From: Bdellovibrionaceae bacterium UBA1609
GTDB taxonomy: Bacteria; Bdellovibrionota; Bdellovibrionia; Bdellovibrionales; UBA1609
Assembly (NCBI GenBank): GCA_002321895.1
Contig: DCMZ01000003.1
Span: forward strand, 523,070 to 587,069
Direction: 5' to 3'
Length of the DNA stretch: 64,000 nt
Shown here: piece after piece, positions 16,587-25,803 of the stretch
Layout of the letters: each line of letters begins with the position of its first letter
Numbering within the stretch: the stretch's first letter is position 1
The notes under the pieces: model-generated
Database searches by the model: none
Seen by the model: the letters and a program-made list of their open reading frames with translations, nothing else
What the model was told of the DNA's origin: nothing
Translations under genes and position numbers: made by a program

Positions 16587-19436
16587 TTAGAAGCCGTAGA
16601 CTTTATGAGGAAAGCCATAATAGGCACCGATTCCGATTTGGCCCGTAGTATTCCAACCCCAGCAGTAAATGGTGCCATCAGTTTTTATACCGCAAGAGTT
16701 GTTATCGGTGGCTATGACAGAAATATAGTTAGTGGCATCAGGCAGCGCTAGAGGAGTGTCCTCTTCGCTATTAGTTGGCCCTGTTCCCATCTGAAATTCG
16801 CCATCATAACCCCAACAGTATGCGGAGCCATTTTCTATTCCGCAGGTATGCAGATCACCTGCCGAAATGGAAGTCCATAAACTAGAAACCCCTATTTGCA
16901 ATGGTGATAGGATATCGGTGGCTCCTGGGCCGTCTCCAATTTGGTTTCTCGAGTCCCCACCCCAACAGAACAGTCGACTGGATTCAATGCCACAAGTGTG
17001 ATCCTCACCCAAAGAGATATCGGTCCAATTGGTATCTGAGCCCACTTGAGTGGGAGCTGTGATAGTTCCTGTGGTCGCGCCATTTCCCTGTTGTCCAGTG
17101 GCATCGGAGCCCCAGCAATACAGAGCCCCAGCATCGATTCCACAGGCATGCTCTTTCCCTAATTCCACTTTTGTCCATGTGGTAGAAACGCCAATCTGTA
17201 GGGGGGCATCTTCTTGTGCGGCCGCGGCTCCGCCACTTCCAAGCTGATCCACTGAGTTGTTCCCCCAACAAAAAAGGCGACCCGATTCAATACCACAAGT
17301 GAACTCAAAACCACTGGATACATCCGTCCAATTGGAATCTACACCTATTTTTTCAGGAGCAGTTACATTTGCACTGGAAGCGGAGCCATTCCCCACTTCT
17401 CCATCAGTATCGTCTCCCCAGCAATACAAACTCCCACTGCGGATTCCACAGGTGTGGGATCGTCCGCCGCTGACAGTTTCCCAATCACTAAACAGACCGA
17501 CTCGTACGGGATAGCCTACAATGGCCGTACCTGTGTTAAAGTCTCCGATCTGGTTGTCACTATTGTCACCCCAACAGTACAATTTCCCATCTCTCAATGC
17601 ACAAATGCTATTGTATTTCGCGTGAATAAAATCGAACCCATCCATTGTAGAGACTTGTTGAGGCGTACTGGTAGATCCGATCAAAGTGAACCCAACACCC
17701 GTTGCTCCCTTACTTCCGTACCGATCTCCCCAACAGTACAAGTCATCGTCTTTGATTCCGCAGGCGTGCGTGAGGCCAACAGAAATTTTTGTCCACTGGG
17801 TGCTCGTTCCAACTTGTAATGGAGTGAGGGAGTAAAAAGGAATTGCAGACCCAGTAGCTAAAATTCCATGGTTATTGAGGCCCCAACAAAAAAGGCGACC
17901 CGATTCAATACCACAGGATTCATCGGCATAGCCCGAATGAATTGAGGTCCAATTGGTGTCTGTTCCCACTTGCGTTGGAACAGAAAAGTCGGCAAAAGAC
18001 CCCAAGCCAGTAGAGCCGTAAGTGCCCTCCCCCCAGCAATACAGAGCTCCAGCGTCGATTCCACATGAATAATCCGATCCAAGATCAACGTGAGTCCAAG
18101 TGCCCGTGGAGCTAGATATAAAAGGCGCATCTTTACTGCCCTCAACAGGTCCATTACCAAGTTGTCCGTCAGTATCTAATCCCCAACAATAGAGGTTGCC
18201 GCTTTCAATACCGCAAACATGTTCATCTCCAGCTGAGACATCTGTCCATCCGGTGAGAGAGCCTACTTGTACGGGTACGAGTGCATCCGCGGAGATTCCA
18301 GTTCCGTTTCCCTGCTTTTCGTTAGTGTCTGATCCCCAGCAGTAGAGTCGACCCGATTCAATTCCACAGGTTAAGTTATTTCCAATGGTAACTTCCGTCC
18401 AACTACTATCCGTACCCACTTGGGTGGGATCATCCACTTGGGATGTTGTATTGGTGCCGGTTTCACCATTGTTGCTTCGTCCCCAGCAATAGAGTACACC
18501 GGCATCGATTCCGCAGGCGTGTTGAGTACCGGCGACTATATTTGTCCAACCTGTACTAGAGCCCACTCTGACGGGAGCGGGCTCATCATCGGTCGCCCCA
18601 GAGCCTTGTCCTAAGGTGCCGTATTGATCTGTACCCATACAATAGAGTTCGCCGGAGCTGTTAATAAAACAGGTAAAATCGTCACCCGCACCCACGGCAA
18701 TCACATCGGTGGGTGTGGAAGTAGATAACAAAAGTTTTAACTCGGCAAACTGAGTGGGAGCACCCTCTTTAATCACAAAAGTCAGTTCAGAGGTTCCAGT
18801 TAAGGAGGAGGTACTTGGTAGAGTAAACTCAAGAGGAAAGACGGTTGAGCCAGCAGTTAGGGGAATGGTTCCGCTCCGGCTCCACTCGGAAAGATCATTG
18901 TGAAAACCAAACCCCAATATTTCATAAGAAACTTCGGTGTCAAAAGGCAATGGAGATGAGGCCACTAAATTAACGGTTTGGGTAGAGCCCCCTTTAAGAA
19001 GTTCTAAGCTTTCGGTATCGAAGGAGAAGGTGATTCCTGCGGAACCGGTTACCGTAATTGTATCCGATGCGACCGATACATCACCCGATTGGGCCTGTAC
19101 TTTAAAGGAACATAGGCTGGCACTGGGAAGTTCCAGAACACCTGAGATAACGCCATCACTTCCGATGGAGAGTCCATCACAATCCGAATCAATGATTTCA
19201 AAATCGATCGAAAGACTTTCTAAAGCGTTCTCACCTGAATCCAATTCAGGAGAAGTGGTGCAGGTGAAAGGGAGGCCTTCCGGAGAAGTGGTGGAACAGG
19301 CCGCAGTCACTTTGGAAAGGACATCCGATGATGCGGAGGAATCATCAAATAGTCCAGTTAAAGGCTTGCCATCACAGCCCAAAATCAAAGTGCTGTACAG
19401 GCAGAGCAGTAGAATTTTATGTAAATTCACCGACAT
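16587..19436 (-). CDS. Large lipoprotein with 14 RCC1-like repeats
   Basis: 949 residues with a type II signal peptide (lipobox LILGC, Cys about 21). About 250 residues of Ig/cadherin-like beta-rich sequence follow, then 14 repeats of about 50 residues. Each repeat has the core CGI-x3/4-G-x-LYCWG and ends in a Val-Gly...Trp-Thr segment. Fourteen units would make two 7-bladed RCC1 propellers, an inference from copy number. Two Cys per repeat (CGI and YCW) invite disulfide pairing outside the cytoplasm. Some units are nearly identical (GIESGRLFCWG), suggesting recent internal duplication. AAAGG precedes the ATG. It is probably surface- or periplasm-exposed; ligand and role are unknown. It sits downstream of a membrane glycosyltransferase gene on the same strand, separated by about 160 bp. 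Confidence 0.9.
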   Translation of the reverse strand: MSVNLHKILLLCLYSTLILGCDGKPLTGLFDDSSASSDVLSKVTAACSTTSPEGLPFTCTTSPELDSGENALESLSIDFEIIDSDCDGLSIGSDGVISGVLELPSASLCSFKVQAQSGDVSVASDTITVTGSAGITFSFDTESLELLKGGSTQTVNLVASSPLPFDTEVSYEILGFGFHNDLSEWSRSGTIPLTAGSTVFPLEFTLPSTSSLTGTSELTFVIKEGAPTQFAELKLLLSTSTPTDVIAVGAGDDFTCFINSSGELYCMGTDQYGTLGQGSGATDDEPAPVRVGSSTGWTNIVAGTQHACGIDAGVLYCWGRSNNGETGTNTTSQVDDPTQVGTDSSWTEVTIGNNLTCGIESGRLYCWGSDTNEKQGNGTGISADALVPVQVGSLTGWTDVSAGDEHVCGIESGNLYCWGLDTDGQLGNGPVEGSKDAPFISSSTGTWTHVDLGSDYSCGIDAGALYCWGEGTYGSTGLGSFADFSVPTQVGTDTNWTSIHSGYADESCGIESGRLFCWGLNNHGILATGSAIPFYSLTPLQVGTSTQWTKISVGLTHACGIKDDDLYCWGDRYGSKGATGVGFTLIGSTSTPQQVSTMDGFDFIHAKYNSICALRDGKLYCWGDNSDNQIGDFNTGTAIVGYPVRVGLFSDWETVSGGRSHTCGIRSGSLYCWGDDTDGEVGNGSASSANVTAPEKIGVDSNWTDVSSGFEFTCGIESGRLFCWGNNSVDQLGSGGAAAAQEDAPLQIGVSTTWTKVELGKEHACGIDAGALYCWGSDATGQQGNGATTGTITAPTQVGSDTNWTDISLGEDHTCGIESSRLFCWGGDSRNQIGDGPGATDILSPLQIGVSSLWTSISAGDLHTCGIENGSAYCWGYDGEFQMGTGPTNSEEDTPLALPDATNYISVIATDNNSCGIKTDGTIYCWGWNTTGQIGIGAYYGFPHKVYGF

Positions 19437-19544
19437 AAAAACCTTTTTAATCGAATACGGCCTACATGTGTTTATCGGTCGAAGGTCTAGGAGGGCTTTA
19501 TATCTAAGCGAGAAATTGAGAAATAAATATGAAATGACTAGGGA

Positions 19545-19564
19545 AGATTCAAAAGATTGAATCT
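19545..19564. other. 8-bp stem-loop between two minus-strand genes
   Basis: AGATTCAA and TTGAATCT form a perfect hairpin with a 4-nt loop, about 30 bp after the glycosyltransferase stop. No T-run follows on the minus strand, so it is at best a weak terminator or an mRNA-stabilising hairpin. Confidence 0.4.
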
Positions 19565-19594
19565 ACATGAAACATTTGGGACTAGATCGCCGAA

Positions 19595-21469
19595 CTAGCG
19601 GTTTATGATCTTCATAATTTCGTCTCTAAATTGAGCGAGAGCCTCATTGTACTCTTGAGAAGGTCCTTGAATTAACTCTTCAAAGACTTCTTGAGCTTTG
19701 TCTTGCATTTGCAGTCTGAGAAACAAAATGTAGAGCACCTCTTTGAGCTGCGACATCTGCGGATCATTTAAGGTTTTTGCGTAATCATTTAAATCGAGAA
19801 CGACTTTATTAAGCTTATCTCCCCTTGCGGCACTGTATATCAGATGGGTGGAAGAGCGAGCCCTCTTAAACACCCTATTAGGTAAAGGAGTCTTAAGTGG
19901 GTTTTTCTCTGAATCATTGCGATCATATAAAGTTATAAATAGTCGTTTTACTTGTGGAGGATCATCCGCCCAAAGGGGGCGGCTGGCACGAATGAGCCAA
20001 TGATTTTTTTTGGGATCAAAATCAGCCCTCTCTCCAGAAATCCAATTTCGAGAGGCCCATCCGCCCACATGCACTTCGTTAGGGGGCTGTCGATGTATAA
20101 TTAAAAAGACATCTCCTGGGCGTCGCACTGAAAGCTGATATCTGACGTTATCATCTAACCCATTGTATCCCATAAAATAGAGGCGTTCCGAAAGATGTGA
20201 AATGTTGTATTTGGGAAACTTAATGGGAACCACATAGCATCCATAGGCGAGGATAAAAACCAGCGGCGCAAATCGGGCCAGCTTTAAAGATCTACCTCGC
20301 ACCTTAAGGTTTTCAAGCCTCTTTGAGAGTTCCTGGTAGATAAAGCCATTAGCAATGATGTAGAAGGGAATGGAAACGATGAGGTACCTGTAACTCAAAT
20401 GCCATTTAACTAAAATCGTGAAAAATAGGAAATAGATGATGGGGAAGGCACTGACAGACAATGCTACCAGCGAGGTGTAGGTCTTTGAAGTGCAGTTCGT
20501 TTTTTTAACCACAGTCAAATAGACGAGAGGGATGGCCACAAGTGGAAGCATCCAAAACAATGGTCCCCACCAGGGGAACGGGCCTTGAAACTCTTTTAAA
20601 AAACCATAGTAAAACTGCCATTTGATTTGAGACCAATCTAAAATTTTTTGAGAAACATATTCATTTTTATCTCGATTGAAAATTAAAAGAGTGATGTAGA
20701 AGGGTAAGGTCCCAAGTAGGGCAAAAAAGAGTTTGGAGCCGACGGGTAAAAACAGTTTTTTATTTTTGGTTGTAAAGAGAAGAATGAGAGTTACAGCAAG
20801 AGTACAAGACACAATGATAGCGGGTTGGAGCGAGATGGAATGGCAGAAAAAAAGTGTTATTAAAACCAGTGAGAATGCTGATTTTTTTGTTTTGGGTTGA
20901 TCCATGTAATTAAACAGACCGATTAAAAAAACCACACTGGCAAAGATAGCAAGTCCATAGGTGCGAGCCTCCGCACCAAGATTTATCACCCATAAATCAG
21001 TTACAAATAGCGCGCTCAAAACGAGAGAGAGGATCCGTGGGAAAAGCTGCCTGAGAAGGAGATAGAGGGCTCCATTGGCCAGCGCGAAAAACAAGATGGA
21101 ATGGAGTCGTGCAGAAAGGGGACTCCATCCCAGATGCTTAAAGACAAAGGCATTGATCATCATATCCAAGGGGGGCTGTTGAATCCACGCTGCAGCGACG
21201 CCATAATTAATGAGACTGTCAAAATATGACCACCTCACCAGGGAGTTGATTTGCAATGTTTCGTCAAACCAAAGGTCTTTGTTCAGGTGATAGCTGAAGG
21301 CGAGTAGGAACCCACCGACTAAAAAAAGAAGAGCATATAGTCCATCTCGAGGTTGTGACTTTATAATTTTAAAAGCCCAAAGCGCGAGAAACCCAACGGA
21401 AAAGATAAAAAGCTGTAGAGTGAACACGGGGTAAAATAGATCTAGAACGAAATCTCTCATGAAGTCCAT
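19595..21469 (-). CDS. Polytopic membrane glycosyltransferase, GT39/ArnT-like
   Basis: About 624 residues with roughly ten hydrophobic segments over the first 450 residues, then a soluble C-terminal region of about 200. The first periplasmic loop contains WFDET and then QQPPLDMMI, the acidic and Pro-Pro features typical of lipid-linked-sugar transferases of the dolichyl-phosphate-mannose/ArnT fold. The C-terminal part has no recognised domain and ends in a helical, TPR-like stretch. An earlier in-frame ATG at 21538 would overlap the comF region. I chose 21469 because it begins just before the first membrane helix, though no strong ribosome-binding site supports either. Donor and acceptor are unknown. 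Confidence 0.75.
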   Translation of the reverse strand: MDFMRDFVLDLFYPVFTLQLFIFSVGFLALWAFKIIKSQPRDGLYALLFLVGGFLLAFSYHLNKDLWFDETLQINSLVRWSYFDSLINYGVAAAWIQQPPLDMMINAFVFKHLGWSPLSARLHSILFFALANGALYLLLRQLFPRILSLVLSALFVTDLWVINLGAEARTYGLAIFASVVFLIGLFNYMDQPKTKKSAFSLVLITLFFCHSISLQPAIIVSCTLAVTLILLFTTKNKKLFLPVGSKLFFALLGTLPFYITLLIFNRDKNEYVSQKILDWSQIKWQFYYGFLKEFQGPFPWWGPLFWMLPLVAIPLVYLTVVKKTNCTSKTYTSLVALSVSAFPIIYFLFFTILVKWHLSYRYLIVSIPFYIIANGFIYQELSKRLENLKVRGRSLKLARFAPLVFILAYGCYVVPIKFPKYNISHLSERLYFMGYNGLDDNVRYQLSVRRPGDVFLIIHRQPPNEVHVGGWASRNWISGERADFDPKKNHWLIRASRPLWADDPPQVKRLFITLYDRNDSEKNPLKTPLPNRVFKRARSSTHLIYSAARGDKLNKVVLDLNDYAKTLNDPQMSQLKEVLYILFLRLQMQDKAQEVFEELIQGPSQEYNEALAQFRDEIMKIINR

Positions 21470-21592
21470 AAGTAAGAAATAGTCTATGGGGTGAGTTTGA
21501 ACAACTCCTATTGGCCGATCGGCGGACTTCCATCGCATCTAGGAAGATCATTTCAGTTCTCAGTGAGCACTTCGTTTTGCTCCTTACAAACT

Positions 21593-22231
21593 ATGGCTTT
21601 CTGTTTAAATTGTCAGATTTGGAGTGGATCAGAGTTTTTGTGCTTGAGATGTGAAAAACTGTGGAGACAGATTCAGCGCATTCATAAATTTCAAATTCGT
21701 ATCCCTGGTAACGACAAGCTCCTAGAAATTCAATCTGTAGTACACTGGGATTCAGGATCTTCGGCGTTGATTAAATCACTCACGCAGTGGCAAAAGAGCA
21801 GAAGGTCACTGATCCCTCCTCTTCAGAGGCTTTGGGGCCGGGCCGTGGTTCAGTGGTCTGTGCCTCATGTGAACAGGACATCATTCATCGTGCCCATTCC
21901 TAGCCGCTGGGGGCGGGGAGGTCATGCTATGGCTTTGGCTGAGGAGTTCACAAGCTTCCGTCATTTTCAGCGGGGGCCACGCCTCAATAAGCCCTTATGG
22001 AGTCTTCCTCAAAAACTCAAGGGTCCACAGAGTCGCCTTCAAATCCAGATGGGTATGCCTCGATTCACTGGGGAGTATTCCACCGGTCTCCCCATCTATT
22101 TGGTGGATGATGTGGCTACAACGGGAGCAAGCCTCGGAGAGGCCCGACGTCAATTGGAGAGCAGAGGCTTTAGGGTTCAGGGGGCCTATGTGCTCGCAGT
22201 TCACCCTCTATTGGCATTAAAATCCAAATGA
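21593..22231 (+). CDS. comF: ComF family phosphoribosyltransferase-like protein
   Basis: Competence-type protein (GntX/ComF family). It has an N-terminal CxxC...CxxC zinc knuckle (CLNCQ and CLRCE, residues 4-19) and a C-terminal PRPP-binding loop VDDVATTGAS. The product from the ATG at 21593 is 212 residues; an upstream ATG at 21491 would add 34 unlikely residues antisense to the glycosyltransferase start. In naturally competent bacteria ComF acts in cytoplasmic DNA uptake steps. Here it is alone, so DNA uptake is only suggested. Confidence 0.82.
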   Translation: MAFCLNCQIWSGSEFLCLRCEKLWRQIQRIHKFQIRIPGNDKLLEIQSVVHWDSGSSALIKSLTQWQKSRRSLIPPLQRLWGRAVVQWSVPHVNRTSFIVPIPSRWGRGGHAMALAEEFTSFRHFQRGPRLNKPLWSLPQKLKGPQSRLQIQMGMPRFTGEYSTGLPIYLVDDVATTGASLGEARRQLESRGFRVQGAYVLAVHPLLALKSK

Positions 22232-22313
22232 TGAATAGGGCTTGCGGGCCCTCAGTGCCTTTGATAATGTGTGTCAATTAATGCCCCTAGGGGGCCAAGA
22301 GAAAGAGAACTGA

Positions 22314-23006
22314 GTGCTTAAAACTCATTGGATCCTTAAATTCAGTTTGGCGATACATTTTACCCTCGTCGGGTTTTGGGCCCATTCCGCAGAGTCTAAG
22401 GGGAACGCGCAGGCCCAGGTGAAGCTGGCTCAATCCATCTTAAGCAAGTATTGGGAAGCCGAGTCTGTACTTATGCGGGTGGAAAAGAAGGTGATTCTTT
22501 CTCTTTTAGGACGGGAGAGCACCAGTTCCGGCATGCTGTTGTTCTCACAAGGCCAACTCAGAATGGATTTTAACAAACCGATTGAGCAAGTGGTTGTGAT
22601 TAATAAGAAAGACATTTGGTTAGCGAAGTTGACCACACAGGCGAAGAAGGAATCCTGGAAGGTCACTCGAGTGGCTCGATCGCGTGCAGAAAATCAACAT
22701 GCTCTTATGGCTTTATTGTTTGGTGATAAAAAGGTTTGGGAGAAATTAGACGTTCAAGGTGTGAGCGAAAAAGGAGATCTTGTCTCCATTCAACTGAAGC
22801 CGAAAAAGCCTGAGTTTTTGCCAGGTATTGTTCGGCTGGCTTTAATCGTGGATAAAGCTGTGAATGAAATTCGTTTAATCAGACAGTGGGATGATAGTGA
22901 GAGCGAAGTCCAGATGAAGTTTTTTAACATGATATTTGATATCCCTTTTGAGAAAAACATCTTCGATTATAAGCCACCTAAAGGATCTCAAATCACAGAA
23001 CTCTAA
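22314..23006 (+). CDS. LolA-like outer-membrane lipoprotein carrier
   Basis: 230 residues starting with GTG after a GAGAAAGAG stretch. The N-terminus is a standard signal peptide (cleavage probably after HSA, about residue 25). The body fits the LolA fold: a glycine-containing turn, then GMLLFSQGQLRMDF and VVVINKKDIW, as in LolA's first strands. LolA shuttles lipoproteins across the periplasm from LolCDE to LolB. It is followed after 23 bp by rimO. A GCCCCTAGGGGGC palindrome lies just upstream. It could be a LolA paralogue rather than the essential carrier. Confidence 0.75.
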   Translation: MLKTHWILKFSLAIHFTLVGFWAHSAESKGNAQAQVKLAQSILSKYWEAESVLMRVEKKVILSLLGRESTSSGMLLFSQGQLRMDFNKPIEQVVVINKKDIWLAKLTTQAKKESWKVTRVARSRAENQHALMALLFGDKKVWEKLDVQGVSEKGDLVSIQLKPKKPEFLPGIVRLALIVDKAVNEIRLIRQWDDSESEVQMKFFNMIFDIPFEKNIFDYKPPKGSQITEL

Positions 23007-23029
23007 GTATTTGGTGGAGAAAAAATACC

Positions 23030-24394
23030 GTGAATGAAACAGATAAGAAGGTTCATTTTGTCAGCCTAGGCTGCCCAAAGAACCTTGTGGATAGTGAAAT
23101 AATGTTGGGATCTCTTATGGGTGATGGATACTCGGTGTCTGAAAACCCCGAAGAGGCTCATACCGTAATCGTTAATACATGTGGGTTTATTGAAGACTCA
23201 AAAAAAGAATCCATTCAGAAAATTATAGAAATGGGTGAGCTCAAGGAAAAAGGTCACCTGAAAAAGCTCGTTGTGGCCGGTTGTCTTACACAGCGGTATA
23301 AAGATGAGTTAGTCGAAGGGTTACCCGAGGCGGATCTGTTTGTGGGTTCCGGTGCTTTTCAAAATATAGCAGATATTTTAAAAAATCCGGGATTGGATGA
23401 AAACGGACAAGTGAACAAGAAGTTCTTTCATTTGCCCACTTACTTGCAAGAGGAATCCACTCCGCGCATGAATTCTCAGCCTTCCCATAGGGCTTATCTT
23501 AAAATCAGTGAAGGGTGTAAAAAAAGATGTGCTTTTTGTGCCATCCCACACATCCGCGGAAATCTACAATCTCGTTCCTTAGACGCTGTAGTAGCTGAGG
23601 CAAAACTTTTAGTGGCTGGTGGGGTAAAAGAGTTGATCGTGATCTCTCATGATTTCACTGATTATGGTTGGGACCTGAAGCGCAAAGATGCAGAGAGAAC
23701 CGAGTCTCCCTATACGCTTTTAAAGCGTTTGTCAGAGGAGTCCGGGGCCCAGTGGATCCGTTTACTGTATCTCTATCCCGACGGTGTTGGCCCAGATGTG
23801 GTTCAGCTGATAAAGGAAAAACAAAACCTACTCCCTTACTTTGATATGCCACTTCAGCATATCAACAACGAGGTTTTAAAACGCATGAATCGTAGAATCA
23901 CTCGGGAAGAGATTGTCGAATGTTTGGATAACATTCGCAGTGAGATCCCAGAGGCGGTGATTAGAACTCAGTTTATCGTTGGCTTTCCCGGAGAGACCGA
24001 GGAGGAGTTCGCTGAGCTCATGGCTTTTGTGCAGGAACAAAATTTCGATCGCGTTGGCTGCTTCCAATACTCTCCGGAAGAAAACACCAAAGCTGGAACA
24101 ATGCCGGATCAGGTGGATGAGGCCACTAAGAAGCGTCGCCATGATTCTCTCATGGAAATGCAGCAGACCCTCTCTCGTAAAAAACAGCAGGCGATGATTG
24201 GTAGAACCTTGGATGTAGTCGTGGAGGGAGTGAGCGAAGAGACGGATCTGCTTCTTCAGGGGCGTACAGATATGCAAGCTCCAGACATAGATGGAATCAT
24301 TTACATCAATGAAGGACAGGCTGAGATCGGACAAATAGTTAAGGTGGAGGTGACCGACGCCCACGACTATGATCTAGTTGGACGGATTATATAG
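23030..24394 (+). CDS. rimO: Ribosomal protein S12 methylthiotransferase
   Basis: Radical-SAM methylthiotransferase that modifies an Asp of S12. The N-terminal UPF0004 domain has Cys in SLGCPKNLVDSE, NTCGFI and AGCLTQR, the ligands of the auxiliary cluster. The radical SAM CxxxCxxC is in EGCKKRCAFCAIP. A TRAM domain sits at the C-terminus. CPKNLVDSE and CGFIEDSK distinguish RimO from MiaB. 454 residues, GTG start with GGTGGAG upstream. Confidence 0.96.
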   Translation: MNETDKKVHFVSLGCPKNLVDSEIMLGSLMGDGYSVSENPEEAHTVIVNTCGFIEDSKKESIQKIIEMGELKEKGHLKKLVVAGCLTQRYKDELVEGLPEADLFVGSGAFQNIADILKNPGLDENGQVNKKFFHLPTYLQEESTPRMNSQPSHRAYLKISEGCKKRCAFCAIPHIRGNLQSRSLDAVVAEAKLLVAGGVKELIVISHDFTDYGWDLKRKDAERTESPYTLLKRLSEESGAQWIRLLYLYPDGVGPDVVQLIKEKQNLLPYFDMPLQHINNEVLKRMNRRITREEIVECLDNIRSEIPEAVIRTQFIVGFPGETEEEFAELMAFVQEQNFDRVGCFQYSPEENTKAGTMPDQVDEATKKRRHDSLMEMQQTLSRKKQQAMIGRTLDVVVEGVSEETDLLLQGRTDMQAPDIDGIIYINEGQAEIGQIVKVEVTDAHDYDLVGRII

Positions 24395-24424
24395 GCTAAA
24401 CCACTGAGATGACGGCACTTTTTG

Positions 24425-24456
24425 TTGACGCCTTGAAAAAATGTTGCTGCTATAAA
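24425..24456 (+). promoter_or_regulatory. Candidate promoter upstream of the short membrane ORF
   Basis: TTGACG (24425-24430) and an extended -10 TGCTATAAA (TATAAA at 24451-24456) are separated by 20 nt, longer than the 17-nt optimum but tolerable with an extended -10. The -10 overlaps the left arm of a hairpin (24456-24487). Confidence 0.35.
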
Positions 24457-24504
24457 GATAGCTTTAAGGCGCAATGGTGCCCTATCTACGGAGGGATTGG
24501 GAAA

Positions 24505-24582
24505 GTGTTTAACGGTCAATTGGTCATGTTATTTGTGTATTCGGTAGTCATACTTTTTGTTGTCAATGTTTTGGTGAATTGA
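24505..24582 (+). CDS. Candidate 25-residue hydrophobic membrane peptide
   Basis: A short frame opens at GTG 24505 behind a strong GGAGG (24490-24494, about 10 nt spacing) and ends at TGA 24582. The product is almost entirely one membrane-spanning segment (MFNGQLVML, then VYSVVILFVVNVLVN) with no charged residue. It sits in the 317-bp space between rimO and the outer-membrane-like gene, behind a promoter-like sequence and a stem-loop. Such architecture fits small membrane proteins, toxin-type peptides or leader peptides. No homology can be claimed; coding is an inference from the ribosome-binding site and hydrophobicity. Apart from this, the promoter and the hairpin, I see nothing else in the 24395-24711 gap. 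Confidence 0.45.
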   Translation: MFNGQLVMLFVYSVVILFVVNVLVN

Positions 24583-24711
24583 CGATTAATTTCAATCATT
24601 AAGGCGATTCCTGAGCTACCATTGAAATTCTCCCTAGAAATTATTATAAAGTGGTTTCGACACACTCTTCTTTGATATTCATCGAAATTCCTTCGTGTAT
24701 TGAGGCTGATC

Positions 24712-25797
24712 ATGTTCCGGCTGTGGCTGTGTACTTTAATTCTATCTATGGGTTCTCTATCGAGTGCTGGCCTATTGGAAAAAGGCAGTCGACTTGAATT
24801 TGTGGATGCCACTCAAATGGGAGAGATCTCTTTCTCCATGGATGTGGGCTTTAAGAACTGGGAAAAGAACGATCAGTTAAGTTTAAAAAACCGGAGTTTA
24901 AGTCAGTCTCAAGCCATTCAACTGCAGGGAGAACTGAGTCAGTACGACTTTGCCAATAGCGGTGGAAGCCTTAATGAGTCCTACGGCCTACACGAAACTC
25001 GTTGGGAGTTTCGTCCCAGCTTGGGTTTTAAGTTGGACTATCATTGGAAGATTTTGATGACGGCGAATATGGTTTCCTCTAGCTATGCTTTTGATCGCCA
25101 GCTCAATGGAGACCCTAGTATCTATGCCACGCAAGCTTTGAATGAGAGCTACCGGAGTTTTGGCATTCGTCCACCGGTGGACCATCAGCGGGACTATTGG
25201 AAATCTTTAGAGGTGGTTTCGCAATTTGATTTTTACCAGTCCTCTGATGAGGCCTATGGTTGGATAATGAGCCTCGAGATTCCCATGAGTGACCAGATGA
25301 ATGAGTATTCCCTAGTAAACCCTTTACCAAATGAGTCTCAGATGGATATAGAGTTGGGTTTGTTGGCTCAGAACAGATGGTTAAGTCCGCGTCTAAAACA
25401 GGGATTATATGTGTTCTATAGAGCTCAGCTGGAGTCTAAGGCTTCACTTTGGAAAGAGGATCCAGTCAATCCTGATAAGCTTATCAGCGAGCAAGTTTCC
25501 AGAGATGTTGGTGATCAAATTGGAATTGAGATAGCCCATAGATTTGAAGCGGGTGCGAGATGGGCGATTCGCGCTGCCTATGAGTATGTGCATCAGTACA
25601 AAGACAAAATCAATAACATGCAGCCAGCCTTTGATGCATTACTTAACGATTCTTCGGAAACTCAACACTTAGCTCTAGAGTCCATTTGGCATTTAGGGCG
25701 AAAAGGTTGGAGTGCAAATGTCAGAGTAGAACGCCCTCTACAGTCGTCTGAAGGAGACCCATCTGCATACAGTATGGGCCTATCAAAAGTCTTTTAA
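24712..25797 (+). CDS. Exported, probable outer-membrane beta-barrel protein
   Basis: 361 residues from the ATG at 24712, which has GAGG just upstream. A signal peptide ends near SLSSA (about residue 20). The rest alternates polar and hydrophobic residues with many aromatic residues (for example YWKSLEVVSQFDFYQ and RWAIRAAYEYVHQY), as in outer-membrane strands, and ends with a terminal Phe (GLSKVF), the usual BAM recognition residue. No named family is recognised. It is convergent with hpt, 6 bp apart. Confidence 0.72.
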   Translation: MFRLWLCTLILSMGSLSSAGLLEKGSRLEFVDATQMGEISFSMDVGFKNWEKNDQLSLKNRSLSQSQAIQLQGELSQYDFANSGGSLNESYGLHETRWEFRPSLGFKLDYHWKILMTANMVSSSYAFDRQLNGDPSIYATQALNESYRSFGIRPPVDHQRDYWKSLEVVSQFDFYQSSDEAYGWIMSLEIPMSDQMNEYSLVNPLPNESQMDIELGLLAQNRWLSPRLKQGLYVFYRAQLESKASLWKEDPVNPDKLISEQVSRDVGDQIGIEIAHRFEAGARWAIRAAYEYVHQYKDKINNMQPAFDALLNDSSETQHLALESIWHLGRKGWSANVRVERPLQSSEGDPSAYSMGLSKVF

Positions 25798-25803
25798 GAT
25801 ACC

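Noticed and set aside
24516..24812. 98-codon minus-strand frame opposite the short membrane ORF
   Set aside because: It overlaps the beginning of the outer-membrane-like gene antisense and has no ribosome-binding site; the plus-strand peptide frame is better supported.
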